Source: an uncultured Eubacteriales bacterium
Lineage (GTDB): Bacteria > Bacillota > Clostridia > Oscillospirales > CAG-272
Length of the DNA stretch: 64,000 bases
Direction of reading: 5' to 3'
NCBI GenBank assembly: GCA_902491535.1
Contig: CABUHS010000004.1
Location: forward strand, 49,931 to 113,930
Position numbers and translations under genes: made by a program. The notes beneath the pieces are model-generated. The model was not told the origin of the DNA and made no database searches. It worked only from the letters and a program-made list of their open reading frames with translations. Each line of letters opens with the position of its first letter. The first letter of the stretch is position 1. This document shows positions 17,730 to 28,626 of this stretch, piece by piece.

Positions 17730-17919
17730 GTTAATATTTTTCCTGTTCTTTTGCAGAATATCAATAATCGTAATATTATCTGTTTTTACAAAAATCAACT
17801 ATGCTGCCGCTTATGCAGCACCGTATTATCCGTAAAGTTTCAGAAGTATACCGCATTTCACACAATATATCTTCGACTGAAAAATAAGTAAATTATGTAT
17901 CTCAGAATATATATTATGA

Positions 17920-17960
17920 AAAAGCGGTGCAAAGCAAAAGTTAATGCATTGCACCGCTTT
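17920..17960 (-). terminator. Terminator of metK
   Basis: On the minus strand AAAGCGGTGCAA and TTGCACCGCTTT flank a 15-base loop, followed by TTTTT. Confidence 0.85.
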
Positions 17961-17995
17961 GCAAAAAGCAATGTTATAAATTACGGAAATACAGT

Positions 17996-19162
17996 TTATG
18001 CAAGGACCGATGCGAGATCAAGGTTCTCCCACGGAGCGCGGAGATCCTCACGTCCCATATGACCGTAAGCCGCCAGATCCTTATATATAGGACGGCGCAT
18101 GTCAAAGCGTTCGATAATAGCCGCCGGACGAAGATCAATATTGGCACTTACGCGCTCATAAAGAAGCTCTTCGCTTACCTTTCCGGTTCCGAAAGTATCA
18201 AACATGACAGATACAGGCTTTGCAACGCCGATAGCATATGCAAGCTGAACCTCACACTTTTCAGCGAGACCTGCGGCAACAACATTCTTTGCGATATAAC
18301 GGGCTGCATACGCCGCTGTTCTGTCAACCTTTGTCGGATCCTTCCCTGAAAAGGCTCCGCCGCCGTGGCGCGAATATCCGCCGTATGTATCAACGATTAT
18401 CTTGCGTCCGGTAAGACCGCTGTCTCCGACAGGTCCTCCGACAACAAAACGTCCGGTCGGATTAACATATATAACCGTATCCGCATCGATAAAATCAGCG
18501 GGAACGATAGGTGTTATTACATTTTTTATAAGATCTTCGCGTATCTGCTCGATAGATACCTCAGCTGCATGCTGAGTGGATACAACTATAGTATCTACTC
18601 TGACAGGCTTTGCACCGTCATACTCAACAGTAACCTGAGTTTTTCCGTCAGGACGAAGATAAGGAAGAGTTCCGTTTTTGCGTACCTGAGTGAGACGCTT
18701 TGCGAGTGAATGAGCCATCTGTATAGGCATAGGCATAAGTTCGGGCGTTTCATTGCACGCAAATCCAAACATCATACCCTGGTCACCTGCACCGGTGTCA
18801 AAACCGTCGGTAAGGGTACCTGCCTTAGCCTCAAATGCCTTGTCAACTCCGAGCGCGATATCGGGAGACTGCTTGTGAACCTGATTTATGATCGCACAGG
18901 TATTACAGTCAAAGCCGTATGCTGCATTGTCATATCCGATCTCGCGTACTGTCTCACGGATAACATTCTGAAAATCAACATGAGCATCCGCAGTTATCTC
19001 TCCCATAACAGAGATGATTCCCGTGGTAGTCGTTGTCTCGCAAGCCACACGGGACATTTTATCCTGACGAAGAAATTCATCAAGAATAGCGTCTGAAATT
19101 TTATCACAAATTTTGTCGGGATGTCCTTCGGTAACCGACTCCGATGTAAAAAGCTTTTTCAT
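17996..19162 (-). CDS. metK: S-adenosylmethionine synthetase
   Basis: A 388-residue enzyme making SAM from methionine and ATP. The ATP/methionine motif SESVTEGHPDK opens the protein. The active-site loop GAGDQGMMFG and the P-loop-like HGGGAFSGKDPTKVDR are both intact. I chose the ATG at 19162, which gives the standard N-terminus, over a frame extension of 18 codons; GGAAAGGG lies upstream. The 5' leader is short and has no SAM (S-box) riboswitch, which is notable because many Firmicutes metK genes carry one. The gene is monocistronic with its own promoter and terminator. Confidence 0.97.
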   Translation of the reverse strand: MKKLFTSESVTEGHPDKICDKISDAILDEFLRQDKMSRVACETTTTTGIISVMGEITADAHVDFQNVIRETVREIGYDNAAYGFDCNTCAIINQVHKQSPDIALGVDKAFEAKAGTLTDGFDTGAGDQGMMFGFACNETPELMPMPIQMAHSLAKRLTQVRKNGTLPYLRPDGKTQVTVEYDGAKPVRVDTIVVSTQHAAEVSIEQIREDLIKNVITPIVPADFIDADTVIYVNPTGRFVVGGPVGDSGLTGRKIIVDTYGGYSRHGGGAFSGKDPTKVDRTAAYAARYIAKNVVAAGLAEKCEVQLAYAIGVAKPVSVMFDTFGTGKVSEELLYERVSANIDLRPAAIIERFDMRRPIYKDLAAYGHMGREDLRAPWENLDLASVLA

Positions 19163-19264
19163 TTTATGATCATACCCTTTCCGCAGAGCAAAATTTTCGT
19201 AATTATTATATTTCAAATGACATAATAAGCCTTTAGCGACAGCATATGACAGAAATACACATTA

Positions 19265-19292
19265 AGTATATCACAGCGTGTCCGGCTAACAA
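19265..19292 (-). promoter_or_regulatory. Candidate metK promoter
   Basis: On the minus strand TTGTTA (19292-19287), a 16-bp spacer and TATACT (19270-19265), about 100 nt before the start codon. Confidence 0.5.
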
Positions 19293-19369
19293 AGCGTCAT
19301 AGCATTAACAAATTGTAAACAATTATTCAATCTTCTATAAAAGTTACTGCATATTATATGAACTATATG

Positions 19370-19837
19370 TCATATAAGGAATCTGAGAAAGTCAACAAAT
19401 CCATAGCAGATAAGTGACATGATCAGTCCCGCAGCGATAACTCCGGCAGTTATCGATATCATTGCACGGCTGCGCTTCATGTCGAGTAATGAAGCTACAA
19501 GCGCTCCGGTCCATGCACCGGTTCCGGGAAGAGGAATCGCAACAAAAAGAAACAATCCCCACGTCGCATACTTTGTTATTTTGCCTTTATTTTTATCTGC
19601 TTTTTTCAAAACAAAATTTGCGGTTTTATTAAAAAATCCGATTTTAGAGGAACTCATAAAATTAAGCAGCCATTTAATGAAAAAAAGTATGAAAGGCACC
19701 GGTATCAAATTTCCGATACAACAAATGATATAATTAATGAAAAACGGGAGACCCAGTCCGTATCCTACCGGTATCGCACCCCTAAGTTCAATAATCGGAA
19801 CCATCGAGATCACAAAAACATATAAATAATTCAACAT
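19370..19837 (-). CDS. Small multidrug-export-family membrane protein (COG2426)
   Basis: A 155-residue integral membrane protein with about four helices. The N-terminus reads VPIIELRGAIPVGYGLGLP and the middle contains AIPLPGTGAWTGAL, both hallmarks of the Sm_multidrug_ex family (PF06695). Despite the name, function is not established. The GTGAW segment resembles the re-entrant Pro/Gly-rich loops of the DedA superfamily of lipid flippases, so an envelope lipid role is possible (inference). The SD GAAGGTGAT precedes the ATG. It stands alone between metK and tuf. Confidence 0.85.
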   Translation of the reverse strand: MLNYLYVFVISMVPIIELRGAIPVGYGLGLPFFINYIICCIGNLIPVPFILFFIKWLLNFMSSSKIGFFNKTANFVLKKADKNKGKITKYATWGLFLFVAIPLPGTGAWTGALVASLLDMKRSRAMISITAGVIAAGLIMSLICYGFVDFLRFLI

Positions 19838-20035
19838 AGGAAATCACCTTCAACAGTCTGTCATTTATCATACAAATTTACCGGAGTTTGTTTCCGAGAT
19901 TAAAAGTATGCAGGAATATAGTTAAGACACTATCCGTAAAAAATCAAACTGAAAAGTAAGAAATAACGGCATCTGAAATGCAAAATCTTTGTAAAGCCCA
20001 ATTAAAATACGTGTAAAAATATGCTATACACTCAG

Positions 20036-20068
20036 CAAAGCCCCTCCGCCTTGCGCGAAAGGGCTTTG
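20036..20068 (-). terminator. Probable terminator of the str operon
   Basis: CAAAGCCC and GGGCTTTG pair around a GC-rich loop 45 bp past the tuf stop codon. The U tract is poor on the minus strand, so efficiency is uncertain. Confidence 0.5.
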
Positions 20069-20111
20069 TAAGTGAAATTACCTGATTATAGCTGAAATTA
20101 CAGAGAATTAA

Positions 20112-21317
20112 TTACTCAATGATCTCTGTAACGACACCGGAACCAACTGTTCTACCACCCTCACGGATAGCGAAACGAAGTCCCTTTTCCATAGCGATAG
20201 GAGTGATAAGCTCAACATTAAGGTTGACGTTATCGCCAGGACGGCACATATCAACATCTTCGGGAAGGTCGATAACACCGGTAACGTCTGTTGTTCTGAA
20301 GTAGAACTGAGGACGGTAACCCTTGAAGAACGGCTTAGAACGTCCGCCTTCCTTCTCGGTAAGAACGTAAACCTGACCTACAAATTTGGTGTGAGGATGA
20401 ACTGAACCGGGCTGGCAGATAACCTGTCCGCGCTCGATCTCGTTCTTCTGAACACCGCGGAGAAGAACACCTATGTTGTCTCCTGCCTCAGCCTGGTCAA
20501 GAAGCTTACGGAACATCTCAACGCCTGTAACGACAGACTTCTTCTTCTCGTCGGAAAGACCAACGATCTCGATCTCGTCTCCAACCTTAATTGTACCGCG
20601 CTCAACACGACCTGTAGCAACAGTTCCGCGTCCTGTGATGGAGAATACGTCCTCGACAGGCATAAGGAACGGCATGTCAGCCTTACGGTCGGGAGTAGGA
20701 ATGTACTCGTCAACAGCCTTCATGAGTTCGTGGATAGAAGCGTATACGGGATCGTTCGGGTCCTTGCTCTCAGAGAGGAGAGCCTCACGGGCAGAACCGC
20801 GGATGATCGGAATATCGTCACCCGGGAAGCCGTAAGAGCTGAGAAGCTCACGAACTTCCATCTCAACGAGGTCGAGAAGCTCGTCATCATCAACGAGGTC
20901 GGTCTTGTTGAGGTAAACAACGATTGCAGGAACTTCAACCTGACGAGCAAGAAGAACATGCTCACGAGTCTGCTGAAGAGGTCCGTCTGTACCTGCAACA
21001 ACGAGGATAGCACCATCCATCTGAGCAGCACCGGTAATCATGTTCTTGATATAGTCAGCATGACCGGGGCAGTCAACGTGAGCGTAGTGACGAGACTCTG
21101 TCTCATACTCAACGTGACGGGTGTTGATTGTGATACCTCTTGCCTTTTCCTCAGGCGCGTTATCGATCTGGTCATATGCCAGGAATTCGATCTTATCGTC
21201 GCCGAGAGAAAGTGTCTTTGTAATAGCCGCAGTAAGAGTTGTCTTACCGTGGTCAACGTGACCGATAGTACCAATGTTAACATGGGGTTTGGTACGTTCG
21301 AATTTTTCCTTTGCCAT
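20112..21317 (-). CDS. tuf: Elongation factor Tu
   Basis: A 401-residue GTPase that delivers aminoacyl-tRNA to the ribosomal A site. The G motifs are intact: GHVDHGKTT, DCPGH and NKTD, the last with Thr where Cys or Val is common. The RGITIN switch I segment and the C-terminal VGSGVVTEI are standard. It is the last gene of the str operon, 22 bp after fusA, with very biased codon use typical of a highly expressed gene. No second tuf copy is in the window. Confidence 0.98.
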   Translation of the reverse strand: MAKEKFERTKPHVNIGTIGHVDHGKTTLTAAITKTLSLGDDKIEFLAYDQIDNAPEEKARGITINTRHVEYETESRHYAHVDCPGHADYIKNMITGAAQMDGAILVVAGTDGPLQQTREHVLLARQVEVPAIVVYLNKTDLVDDDELLDLVEMEVRELLSSYGFPGDDIPIIRGSAREALLSESKDPNDPVYASIHELMKAVDEYIPTPDRKADMPFLMPVEDVFSITGRGTVATGRVERGTIKVGDEIEIVGLSDEKKKSVVTGVEMFRKLLDQAEAGDNIGVLLRGVQKNEIERGQVICQPGSVHPHTKFVGQVYVLTEKEGGRSKPFFKGYRPQFYFRTTDVTGVIDLPEDVDMCRPGDNVNLNVELITPIAMEKGLRFAIREGGRTVGSGVVTEIIE

Positions 21318-21339
21318 AACATTAGCCTCCTAAATATAA

Positions 21340-23421
<2,082 letters not shown>

Positions 23422-23532
23422 TAACTTGCTCCTTGAAGTTTAAACTTTAAAATACAGATCGCATTTCCGGATAATTGCAAAAAGGCAGGATATATTTCTT
23501 TACATGCCTTATGCATACACCCGATGCAAAAA

Positions 23533-24003
23533 TTAATATCTGTAATGTGCGAAAGCCTTGTTGGCTTCTGCCATACGGTGTGTCTCGTCCTTTTTCTTGA
23601 CTGCTCCACCCATATTGTTGAGAGCATCCATTATCTCTCCGGCGAGTCTCTCAGCCATCGTTCTCTCGTTACGCTGTCTTGAATATGCTGTTATCCAACG
23701 CAGACCGAGTGTCTGACGACGTTCAGGACGCACTTCAAGCGGAACCTGATATGTGGAACCGCCGACACGCTTAGCCTTAACTTCAAGGCTAGGCATGATG
23801 TTATTGAGCGCTTCTACAAATGCGTCAAGGGGATTCTTTCCGAGCTTCTCCTCAACTATGCTGAAAGCGTCATAAACAATTTTCTGTGCAACGCCTTTTT
23901 TTCCGTCATACATGATGTTATTGATAAGCTTTGTTACAAGCTTGGAATTGTACAGCGGATCCGGCAGCACATCTCTTTTAGATATCTGACCTCTTCTTGG
24001 CAC
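23533..24003 (-). CDS. rpsG: 30S ribosomal protein S7
   Basis: A 156-residue primary assembly protein for the head of the 30S subunit and, in many bacteria, translational repressor of the str operon. The start is the GTG at 24003, giving (M)PRRGQISKRDVLPDP as in all S7 proteins. An in-frame ATG 18 nt upstream lies within the AAGGAGGG SD itself and is not the start. It ends with the usual KAFAHYRY. The 197-bp spacer to rpsL is longer than usual and may hold a regulatory structure. Confidence 0.97.
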   Translation of the reverse strand: MPRRGQISKRDVLPDPLYNSKLVTKLINNIMYDGKKGVAQKIVYDAFSIVEEKLGKNPLDAFVEALNNIMPSLEVKAKRVGGSTYQVPLEVRPERRQTLGLRWITAYSRQRNERTMAERLAGEIMDALNNMGGAVKKKDETHRMAEANKAFAHYRY

Positions 24004-24200
24004 TGTTCTTCCCTCCTTCATAAGAATATGATATCATAGGTACTCGAAATCATACCTTCCGATGTTTCGTTAATGCTGAGGCCGCAGTTTTACTTCGTGA
24101 AATGTAATGGAAAAGTACACCTTCCCACAGCTTTTCATCCGACCGTATTGCTGCGTCCACACTGCGCGGCAGTGTTTTTACAACATAACCGAAATCCGGA

Positions 24201-24614
24201 TTATGACTTCGGTCTCTTAACGCCGTATTTGGAACGGCTCTGACGGCGGTTCGCAACGCCCTGAGCGTCGAGCGTACCGCGGATGATGTGGTAACGCACA
24301 CCAGGCAGGTCACGTACTCTTCCTCCTCTGATCAAAACGACAGAGTGTTCCTGAAGATTGTGTCCGATACCGGGAATGTAGGTTGTAGCTTCCATTCCGT
24401 TTGTAAGTCTTACTCTGGCGATCTTACGAAGGGCAGAGTTAGGCTTCTTCGGTGTTACTGTTGTTACCTTTGTGCAAACACCGCGCTTTTGAGGTGAGCT
24501 TTGGTCTGTACGTGAGTTAGTCAGAGAGTTGAAACCCTTCTGAAGAACCTGCGACTTAGACTTGTACACTTTATCACTGCGGCCCTGCTTAACAAGCTGG
24601 TTAAAGGTTGGCAT
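24201..24614 (-). CDS. rpsL: 30S ribosomal protein S12 with Arg at the Lys88-equivalent position
   Basis: A 137-residue decoding-centre protein of the long Firmicutes form. TPKKPNSALRK is wild type: Lys56 here corresponds to E. coli Lys43. The second streptomycin-region loop, normally GGRVKDLPGVRYH, reads GGRVRDLPGVRYH. Codon 101 is CGT (plus-strand bases 24312-24314). That equals E. coli Lys88, where Lys to Arg is a known streptomycin-resistance and hyperaccuracy-type substitution. It is first gene of the str operon, with a strong promoter and a leader of about 75 nt. Confidence 0.98.
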   Translation of the reverse strand: MPTFNQLVKQGRSDKVYKSKSQVLQKGFNSLTNSRTDQSSPQKRGVCTKVTTVTPKKPNSALRKIARVRLTNGMEATTYIPGIGHNLQEHSVVLIRGGRVRDLPGVRYHIIRGTLDAQGVANRRQSRSKYGVKRPKS

Positions 24615-24652
24615 ACTATTCCTCCTTCTTCAAAAATTTATATGCGGACATT

Positions 24653-24680
24653 TCAAGAGGGTATAGAACCCCCTCTCAAA
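24653..24680 (-). promoter_or_regulatory. Hairpin in the str operon leader
   Basis: On the minus strand GAGAGGGGG and the C-rich CCCTCTTG pair around TTCTATA, about 40 nt before the rpsL start codon. It could be a regulatory or stability element; no S7-binding mimic could be confirmed by eye. Confidence 0.4.
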
Positions 24681-24694
24681 AAATCACACAGCTT

Positions 24695-24724
24695 ATTATA
24701 ACACTTTATTCCCTGAATTGTCAA
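24695..24724 (-). promoter_or_regulatory. Promoter of the str operon
   Basis: On the minus strand a perfect TTGACA (24724-24719) and TATAAT (24700-24695) are separated by 18 bp. Confidence 0.8.
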
Positions 24725-24942
24725 GTATTATATTTGCAATAAAAAACTTTCGGCTTTTTGCACAATTATACCTTTTATAAATACAGCATAATATTTCCCG
24801 CGCCGCGAATAAGCGCAGTAAAAAGTACATTCCGAAATATTTTGTAAACAGCACGCCGGTCATTTTACATCGCTTTATTCCTTCAAAGCAATAATTACGA
24901 TGATACGATAACAAAAAATATGACACGTTAATCAAAAACATA

Positions 24943-24971
24943 TTGCATTTAATACTAAAATATGATATAAT
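24943..24971 (+). promoter_or_regulatory. Promoter of the 25.05-kb membrane protein gene
   Basis: TTGCAT (24943-24948), a 17-bp spacer and TATAAT (24966-24971). Apart from this and the divergent str promoter I see nothing else in the 438-bp gap 24615-25052. Confidence 0.7.
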
Positions 24972-25052
24972 AACAAAACAGGATCGAATTACAGTGGCTG
25001 ACTGTTCTTTGCTTAAGCGATCCAAAATTTATTTTTCCCGGAGGGCATTAAA

Positions 25053-25655
25053 ATGGCTTTAACAACCAATGAAATGGCGAATTTTGATGAACTTACCGTC
25101 GATAAACGCGTGGAAGGTTCTTATAAATTCAAACGTACTCTTATGATACTGGCATATATATTTGTGCCGCTTGCATTCATGGTGTTCTTATTTGCAATAG
25201 GTTGGGGTGCGATCGCACTTATTGTTTTTATTCCGATTTTTTACTGTTGGGCATTCGGAAAATTTGTAATTCCGTATACATGGCGTTATGTTAATTTATC
25301 GTATACATATATGATAAAGTCAGGTAAGTTTTCCATGCTTACCGTTTACAACGGAAAAGGCACCAAGAAATCTGTAGATACATTTACTCCCGTATCGATC
25401 TCCGACATGACAGCCATAGCTCCTTACAACGGCGAATACAAAGCTGCCGCAGATTCGGCTGACATCGTAAACCGATACGAAACATGCGCTTTCCTCGACC
25501 ATCCGGATAACTACTACTGCATTTGGACAAACGAGGAAGGCCAGAAATGTGTTTGTATCTTCCAGGCTACAAACAACACCGTAAAAATTATGAAGTTCCA
25601 TAACCGCGACACCGTTGTTACAGAAGTTCAGAAGGTTTCGGCACTCGGAAAATAA
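25053..25655 (+). CDS. Hypothetical membrane protein, two helices
   Basis: A 200-residue protein not assigned to a family. Two adjacent hydrophobic helices (about 27-50 and 51-73) form a hairpin, with a soluble C-terminal domain of about 120 residues. The start has a strong CCCGGAGGG SD. The arrangement resembles small proteins with a membrane hairpin and a PH-like cytoplasmic domain; that comparison is by layout only. Its own promoter is upstream and a hairpin terminator lies directly downstream. The terminator's 3' arm also serves as the SD of the next gene. Confidence 0.75.
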   Translation: MALTTNEMANFDELTVDKRVEGSYKFKRTLMILAYIFVPLAFMVFLFAIGWGAIALIVFIPIFYCWAFGKFVIPYTWRYVNLSYTYMIKSGKFSMLTVYNGKGTKKSVDTFTPVSISDMTAIAPYNGEYKAAADSADIVNRYETCAFLDHPDNYYCIWTNEEGQKCVCIFQATNNTVKIMKFHNRDTVVTEVQKVSALGK

Positions 25656-25691
25656 TTTGTACGGCAAACACATACAAAACTCATATTCAGA

Positions 25692-25727
25692 ATCACTCCC
25701 GCATACATTTGTCGGGGGTGATTTTTT
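25692..25727 (+). terminator. Terminator that also covers the SD of the next gene
   Basis: ATCACTCCCG (25692-25701) pairs with CGGGGGTGAT (25713-25722). Six T residues (25722-25727) run directly into the ATG at 25728. The GGGGGTG of the 3' arm is the only SD available to the downstream lipoprotein gene. Confidence 0.8.
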
Positions 25728-26384
25728 ATGTTTACTTTAAAAAAAGGAAAAATTGCGGTCGTTATTGTAACAGCAATAATTATTTTGACAGGCTGCATGA
25801 GGCAAAGCAGTGCCGATCTCGGATGGCAGAAATTTCCGATGCGTTTCTCCGCCTCCGTAGAGGCATTCGGACGCTTAACCGACAGCTCCGAAACGCATAT
25901 AGAAGTAACGGTAACAGAACCGTATTGCGGCAGTATTTCATTCATATCCGAAGGTTCGCTGAGCGGATACACCTTCACTCTCAGGAAAAATGAAGGTGAC
26001 ATTTCATACGGAGACATACACATCCCTATGAGTGAACATATTATTACAGACATGAGATATTTCTTTTCACTTTTCACTCTCGATACCGAACATCTGACCG
26101 AGCTTTCGGTCGAACAGCGCGGCGAAGAATCTATTAACGTAGCAGTATTCTCACTTTTCTGCGAAGATATTGCATCACAGGAAAATTCAACCGATATCGA
26201 TACCGACATTTCTGAAACAGAAATCAGAGATATATCTAATGACGCCGATGAAGCCGAGCCCGCTCAGATAGGAACGGTAACCGTACATCTTTCCGACGGA
26301 ATACCGATGCTAATGGATGCGGAATATTCATCGGGAGAACATGTAGTTTTGAAAATAAGCAATTTTGAAACTCAGTATGAATAA
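25728..26384 (+). CDS. Putative lipoprotein, function unknown
   Basis: A 218-residue protein. A basic n-region and hydrophobic core (residues 4-21) end in the lipobox ILTGC, so Cys22 is likely lipidated and the protein anchored outside the membrane. The rest is soluble and acidic, with an Asp/Glu-rich stretch near residue 170 (DIDTDISETE). It resembles the small beta-rich lipoproteins common in Oscillospirales. No catalytic motif is seen. Expression would need read-through of the overlapping terminator, whose 3' arm holds the SD. Confidence 0.7.
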   Translation: MFTLKKGKIAVVIVTAIIILTGCMRQSSADLGWQKFPMRFSASVEAFGRLTDSSETHIEVTVTEPYCGSISFISEGSLSGYTFTLRKNEGDISYGDIHIPMSEHIITDMRYFFSLFTLDTEHLTELSVEQRGEESINVAVFSLFCEDIASQENSTDIDTDISETEIRDISNDADEAEPAQIGTVTVHLSDGIPMLMDAEYSSGEHVVLKISNFETQYE

Positions 26385-26498
26385 TTTATTTTCCGTTTTT
26401 GACCTTATAACACTATACAGGAATCCGCAGACGCTTTGAGCATCTTTTTTCAGGCACATCAGACAGAATACAGATCCGGATATACGGCAAATCATCCG

Positions 26499-26543
26499 AG
26501 CCAAAAAAGCAAAAGCCGGATAAACACAAAGTGCTTATCCGGC
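26499..26543 (-). terminator. Terminator of ftsZ
   Basis: GCCGGATAA (26515-26523) pairs with TTATCCGGC (26535-26543). On the minus strand TTTTGCTTTTTT follows. Confidence 0.88.
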
Positions 26544-26556
26544 AAGTATGTTTTTA

Positions 26557-27705
26557 TCAGAAACGGGGGCCTTTGGATTTCTTAAGGATATTTATGATAT
26601 CATCAAAATCCTCATCAGGCATGCCCTCGGCCTTTACCCCGTCGGCAACTGCCTCATCAGCGGATGCAGTTTCAGATACAGCATCTTCCGCAGGCTTTTT
26701 GACAACCGTTGCAGTCTTTGCTGACGAAGAATCAGAAACCGCGTTATCATTAGAATCAAACCCCGTAGCAATAACGGTAAGGCTCATAGAGTCTTCAAGT
26801 GTTTCATCAAACGTAGTACCCCAAATTACAGTTGCATCGGGAGCAGCCTCTTCCTCAACCATAGCAGATGCAATTTCACATTCGTCAAGTCCGATGTCCG
26901 GCGATGCGGTAACATTTATAAGAATACCTCTTGCACCTTTTATAGACGTTTCGAGCAAAGGACTGGAGATAGCCATTTTAGCCGCCTCGTTAGCCTTGTC
27001 CTTACCGGATGCAAATCCGACGCCCATATGAGCGCAGCCTGCATTCTGCATAACCGCGGTAACATCTGCAAAATCAAGATTGACAAAACCGGGATTATTT
27101 ATAAGATCGCTTATCGCCTGCGCACCGCGGCGGAGAACATCGTCCGCCTCCGCAAACGCATTTGCAAGCGTAATACGGGTTTCCGAAATCTGCTTAAGTC
27201 TTTCATTAGGTATAATAACGAGAGAGTCAACATTCTCACGCATAGCGGCAATTCCGCGCTCCGCAGACTCCATGCGGCGGCGTCCTTCAAAAGAGAACGG
27301 CTTCGTTACGATACCGATAGTAAGGATTCCAAGCTCTTTTGCAATCTTTGCAACAACAGGAGCCGCTCCGGTTCCGGTACCTCCGCCCATTCCGGCAGTG
27401 ATAAACACCATGTCGGCACCTTTAATAGCGTTGGTTATCTCTTCAGCGTTTTCCTCTGCAGCACGTTCGCCGACAGAAGGATCTGCGCCTGCGCCGTGCC
27501 CTCTTGTAATTTTTTCTCCGATCGGTATTTTAATTTCAGCGCTTGACTGAAGAAGAGCTTGCTTGTCCGTATTTATAACAATAAATTCCACTCCGCGGAT
27601 ATTTGTAGCTATCATTCTGTTGACGGCATTGTTTCCGCCTCCGCCGACTCCGACGATTTTAATAACCACGCCGCTTTCGTAGTTGTCTTCAAGTTCAAAT
27701 GGCAT
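26557..27705 (-). CDS. ftsZ: Cell division protein FtsZ
   Basis: A 382-residue tubulin-like GTPase that forms the Z ring. The signature GGGTGTGAAP, the T3 loop and the T7 synergy segment NLDFADVTAVM are all present. After an Ala/Ser/Asp-rich linker (about 320-360) the C-terminal peptide reads FDDIINILKKSKG. This keeps an acidic-hydrophobic-basic pattern but departs from the common DIPxFLR form that binds FtsA/SepF. SD AGGGAGGA precedes the ATG. divIB lies upstream on the same strand with a GNAT gene between. spoIIGA-sigE, often adjacent to ftsZ in Firmicutes, is 22 kb away. Confidence 0.97.
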   Translation of the reverse strand: MPFELEDNYESGVVIKIVGVGGGGNNAVNRMIATNIRGVEFIVINTDKQALLQSSAEIKIPIGEKITRGHGAGADPSVGERAAEENAEEITNAIKGADMVFITAGMGGGTGTGAAPVVAKIAKELGILTIGIVTKPFSFEGRRRMESAERGIAAMRENVDSLVIIPNERLKQISETRITLANAFAEADDVLRRGAQAISDLINNPGFVNLDFADVTAVMQNAGCAHMGVGFASGKDKANEAAKMAISSPLLETSIKGARGILINVTASPDIGLDECEIASAMVEEEAAPDATVIWGTTFDETLEDSMSLTVIATGFDSNDNAVSDSSSAKTATVVKKPAEDAVSETASADEAVADGVKAEGMPDEDFDDIINILKKSKGPRF

Positions 27706-28169
27706 TTTTACGAATCCTCCCTATTATGCAAATCATTTATTCCATGTAATCGATACAAAAAACACTTGTAATGTTCTGCTGCCGTCGCACATGCAGCATC
27801 AAGTTATTCAAACTGCAAATTATGTACAGTCCGTTTCAGCTTCAAAGTGACGATAAATATAAGTGCGGTCAGCCAAATCAGATATTCATCCCCGATAAGG
27901 CATCTCCCAACTGTGTACTTTTTATATACAATCAGTTGCAAAAGATACAGCACTTTCAACATATACAACTATTTATATATATAATATATTTTTTTTCATT
28001 ATTTTTCAATGCCTTTGATGAGAATTTATACTTTTTTAACATCCGTGTAATATATAAGACAAATATATGCACAAATAGGATCAAAAAAATCCGATTTGTG
28101 CATATATTTTTAATGGTGTTTTTCTGAATTATCAGCCAGTTAAACGAACAGTATCGTATAAAAACAAAT
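27706..28169. other. 464-bp gap upstream of ftsZ
   Basis: AT-rich, with no supported gene. It must hold the ftsZ promoter, but I could not choose one with confidence. A long imperfect palindrome at 28061-28109 is the only other clear structure. Confidence 0.6.
28061..28109. terminator. 20-bp imperfect palindrome, possible terminator after the GNAT gene
   Basis: AAATATATGCACAAAT (28061-28076) pairs perfectly with ATTTGTGCATATATTT (28094-28109). An inner GGAT/ATCC stem follows across one mismatch. T-rich ends are better on the plus strand than on the minus, though the only upstream gene (GNAT) is on the minus strand. Confidence 0.5.
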
Positions 28170-28619
28170 TTACCGTTTCTTTATCATAACAAAGTTTGTA
28201 AGAAAAATTCCCTGCCGCTCCACCTGCTGTTCCTTTACAACTTTATACCCTCTTTTTTCAAAAAACGGTCTTGCAGTAACAGACGCATGAGTAACGATAT
28301 CTCCTTGAACTGCCTGCTCCAACCGATCGCAAATGTCGGTAGCAATCCTTTTCCCCTGATAATCCGCATGAACATATAGTCGGTCAAGATAACCGGTCCT
28401 ATCTATATCTCCAAATCCCACAATAATTTTATCGTCAATCGCAACAATACTGTAATGTTCTTTAAATGACCGACTCCATTTTCTTAAGTCCGCATGCTCC
28501 GGCGCCCATACATCCAACTGTTCTTTTGTATAGTCTTTTGCATTTATTTTGTGAACCGTATCATAAAAAAGATTTGTCAATTCCTCGAGGTCCGATGGCT
28601 GATATTCCCTGATAAACAT
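28170..28619 (-). CDS. GNAT family N-acetyltransferase
   Basis: A 149-residue acetyl-CoA-dependent acetyltransferase. Motif A reads LYVHADYQGKRIA near residue 80, and the C-terminal ARPFFEKRGYKVV segment is motif B. The acceptor is unknown. The start lies 7 nt after the divIB stop, so it is probably co-transcribed with divIB. It interrupts what is often a direct divIB-ftsZ order, and may be a recent insertion or a protein acetylating a division or wall component (inference). Confidence 0.88.
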   Translation of the reverse strand: MFIREYQPSDLEELTNLFYDTVHKINAKDYTKEQLDVWAPEHADLRKWSRSFKEHYSIVAIDDKIIVGFGDIDRTGYLDRLYVHADYQGKRIATDICDRLEQAVQGDIVTHASVTARPFFEKRGYKVVKEQQVERQGIFLTNFVMIKKR

Positions 28620-28626
28620 TTTATTT

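Noticed and set aside
25628..26209. 193-codon minus-strand frame over the lipoprotein gene.
   Set aside because: The plus-strand gene has a signal peptide and lipobox; the opposite frame has no supporting signal.
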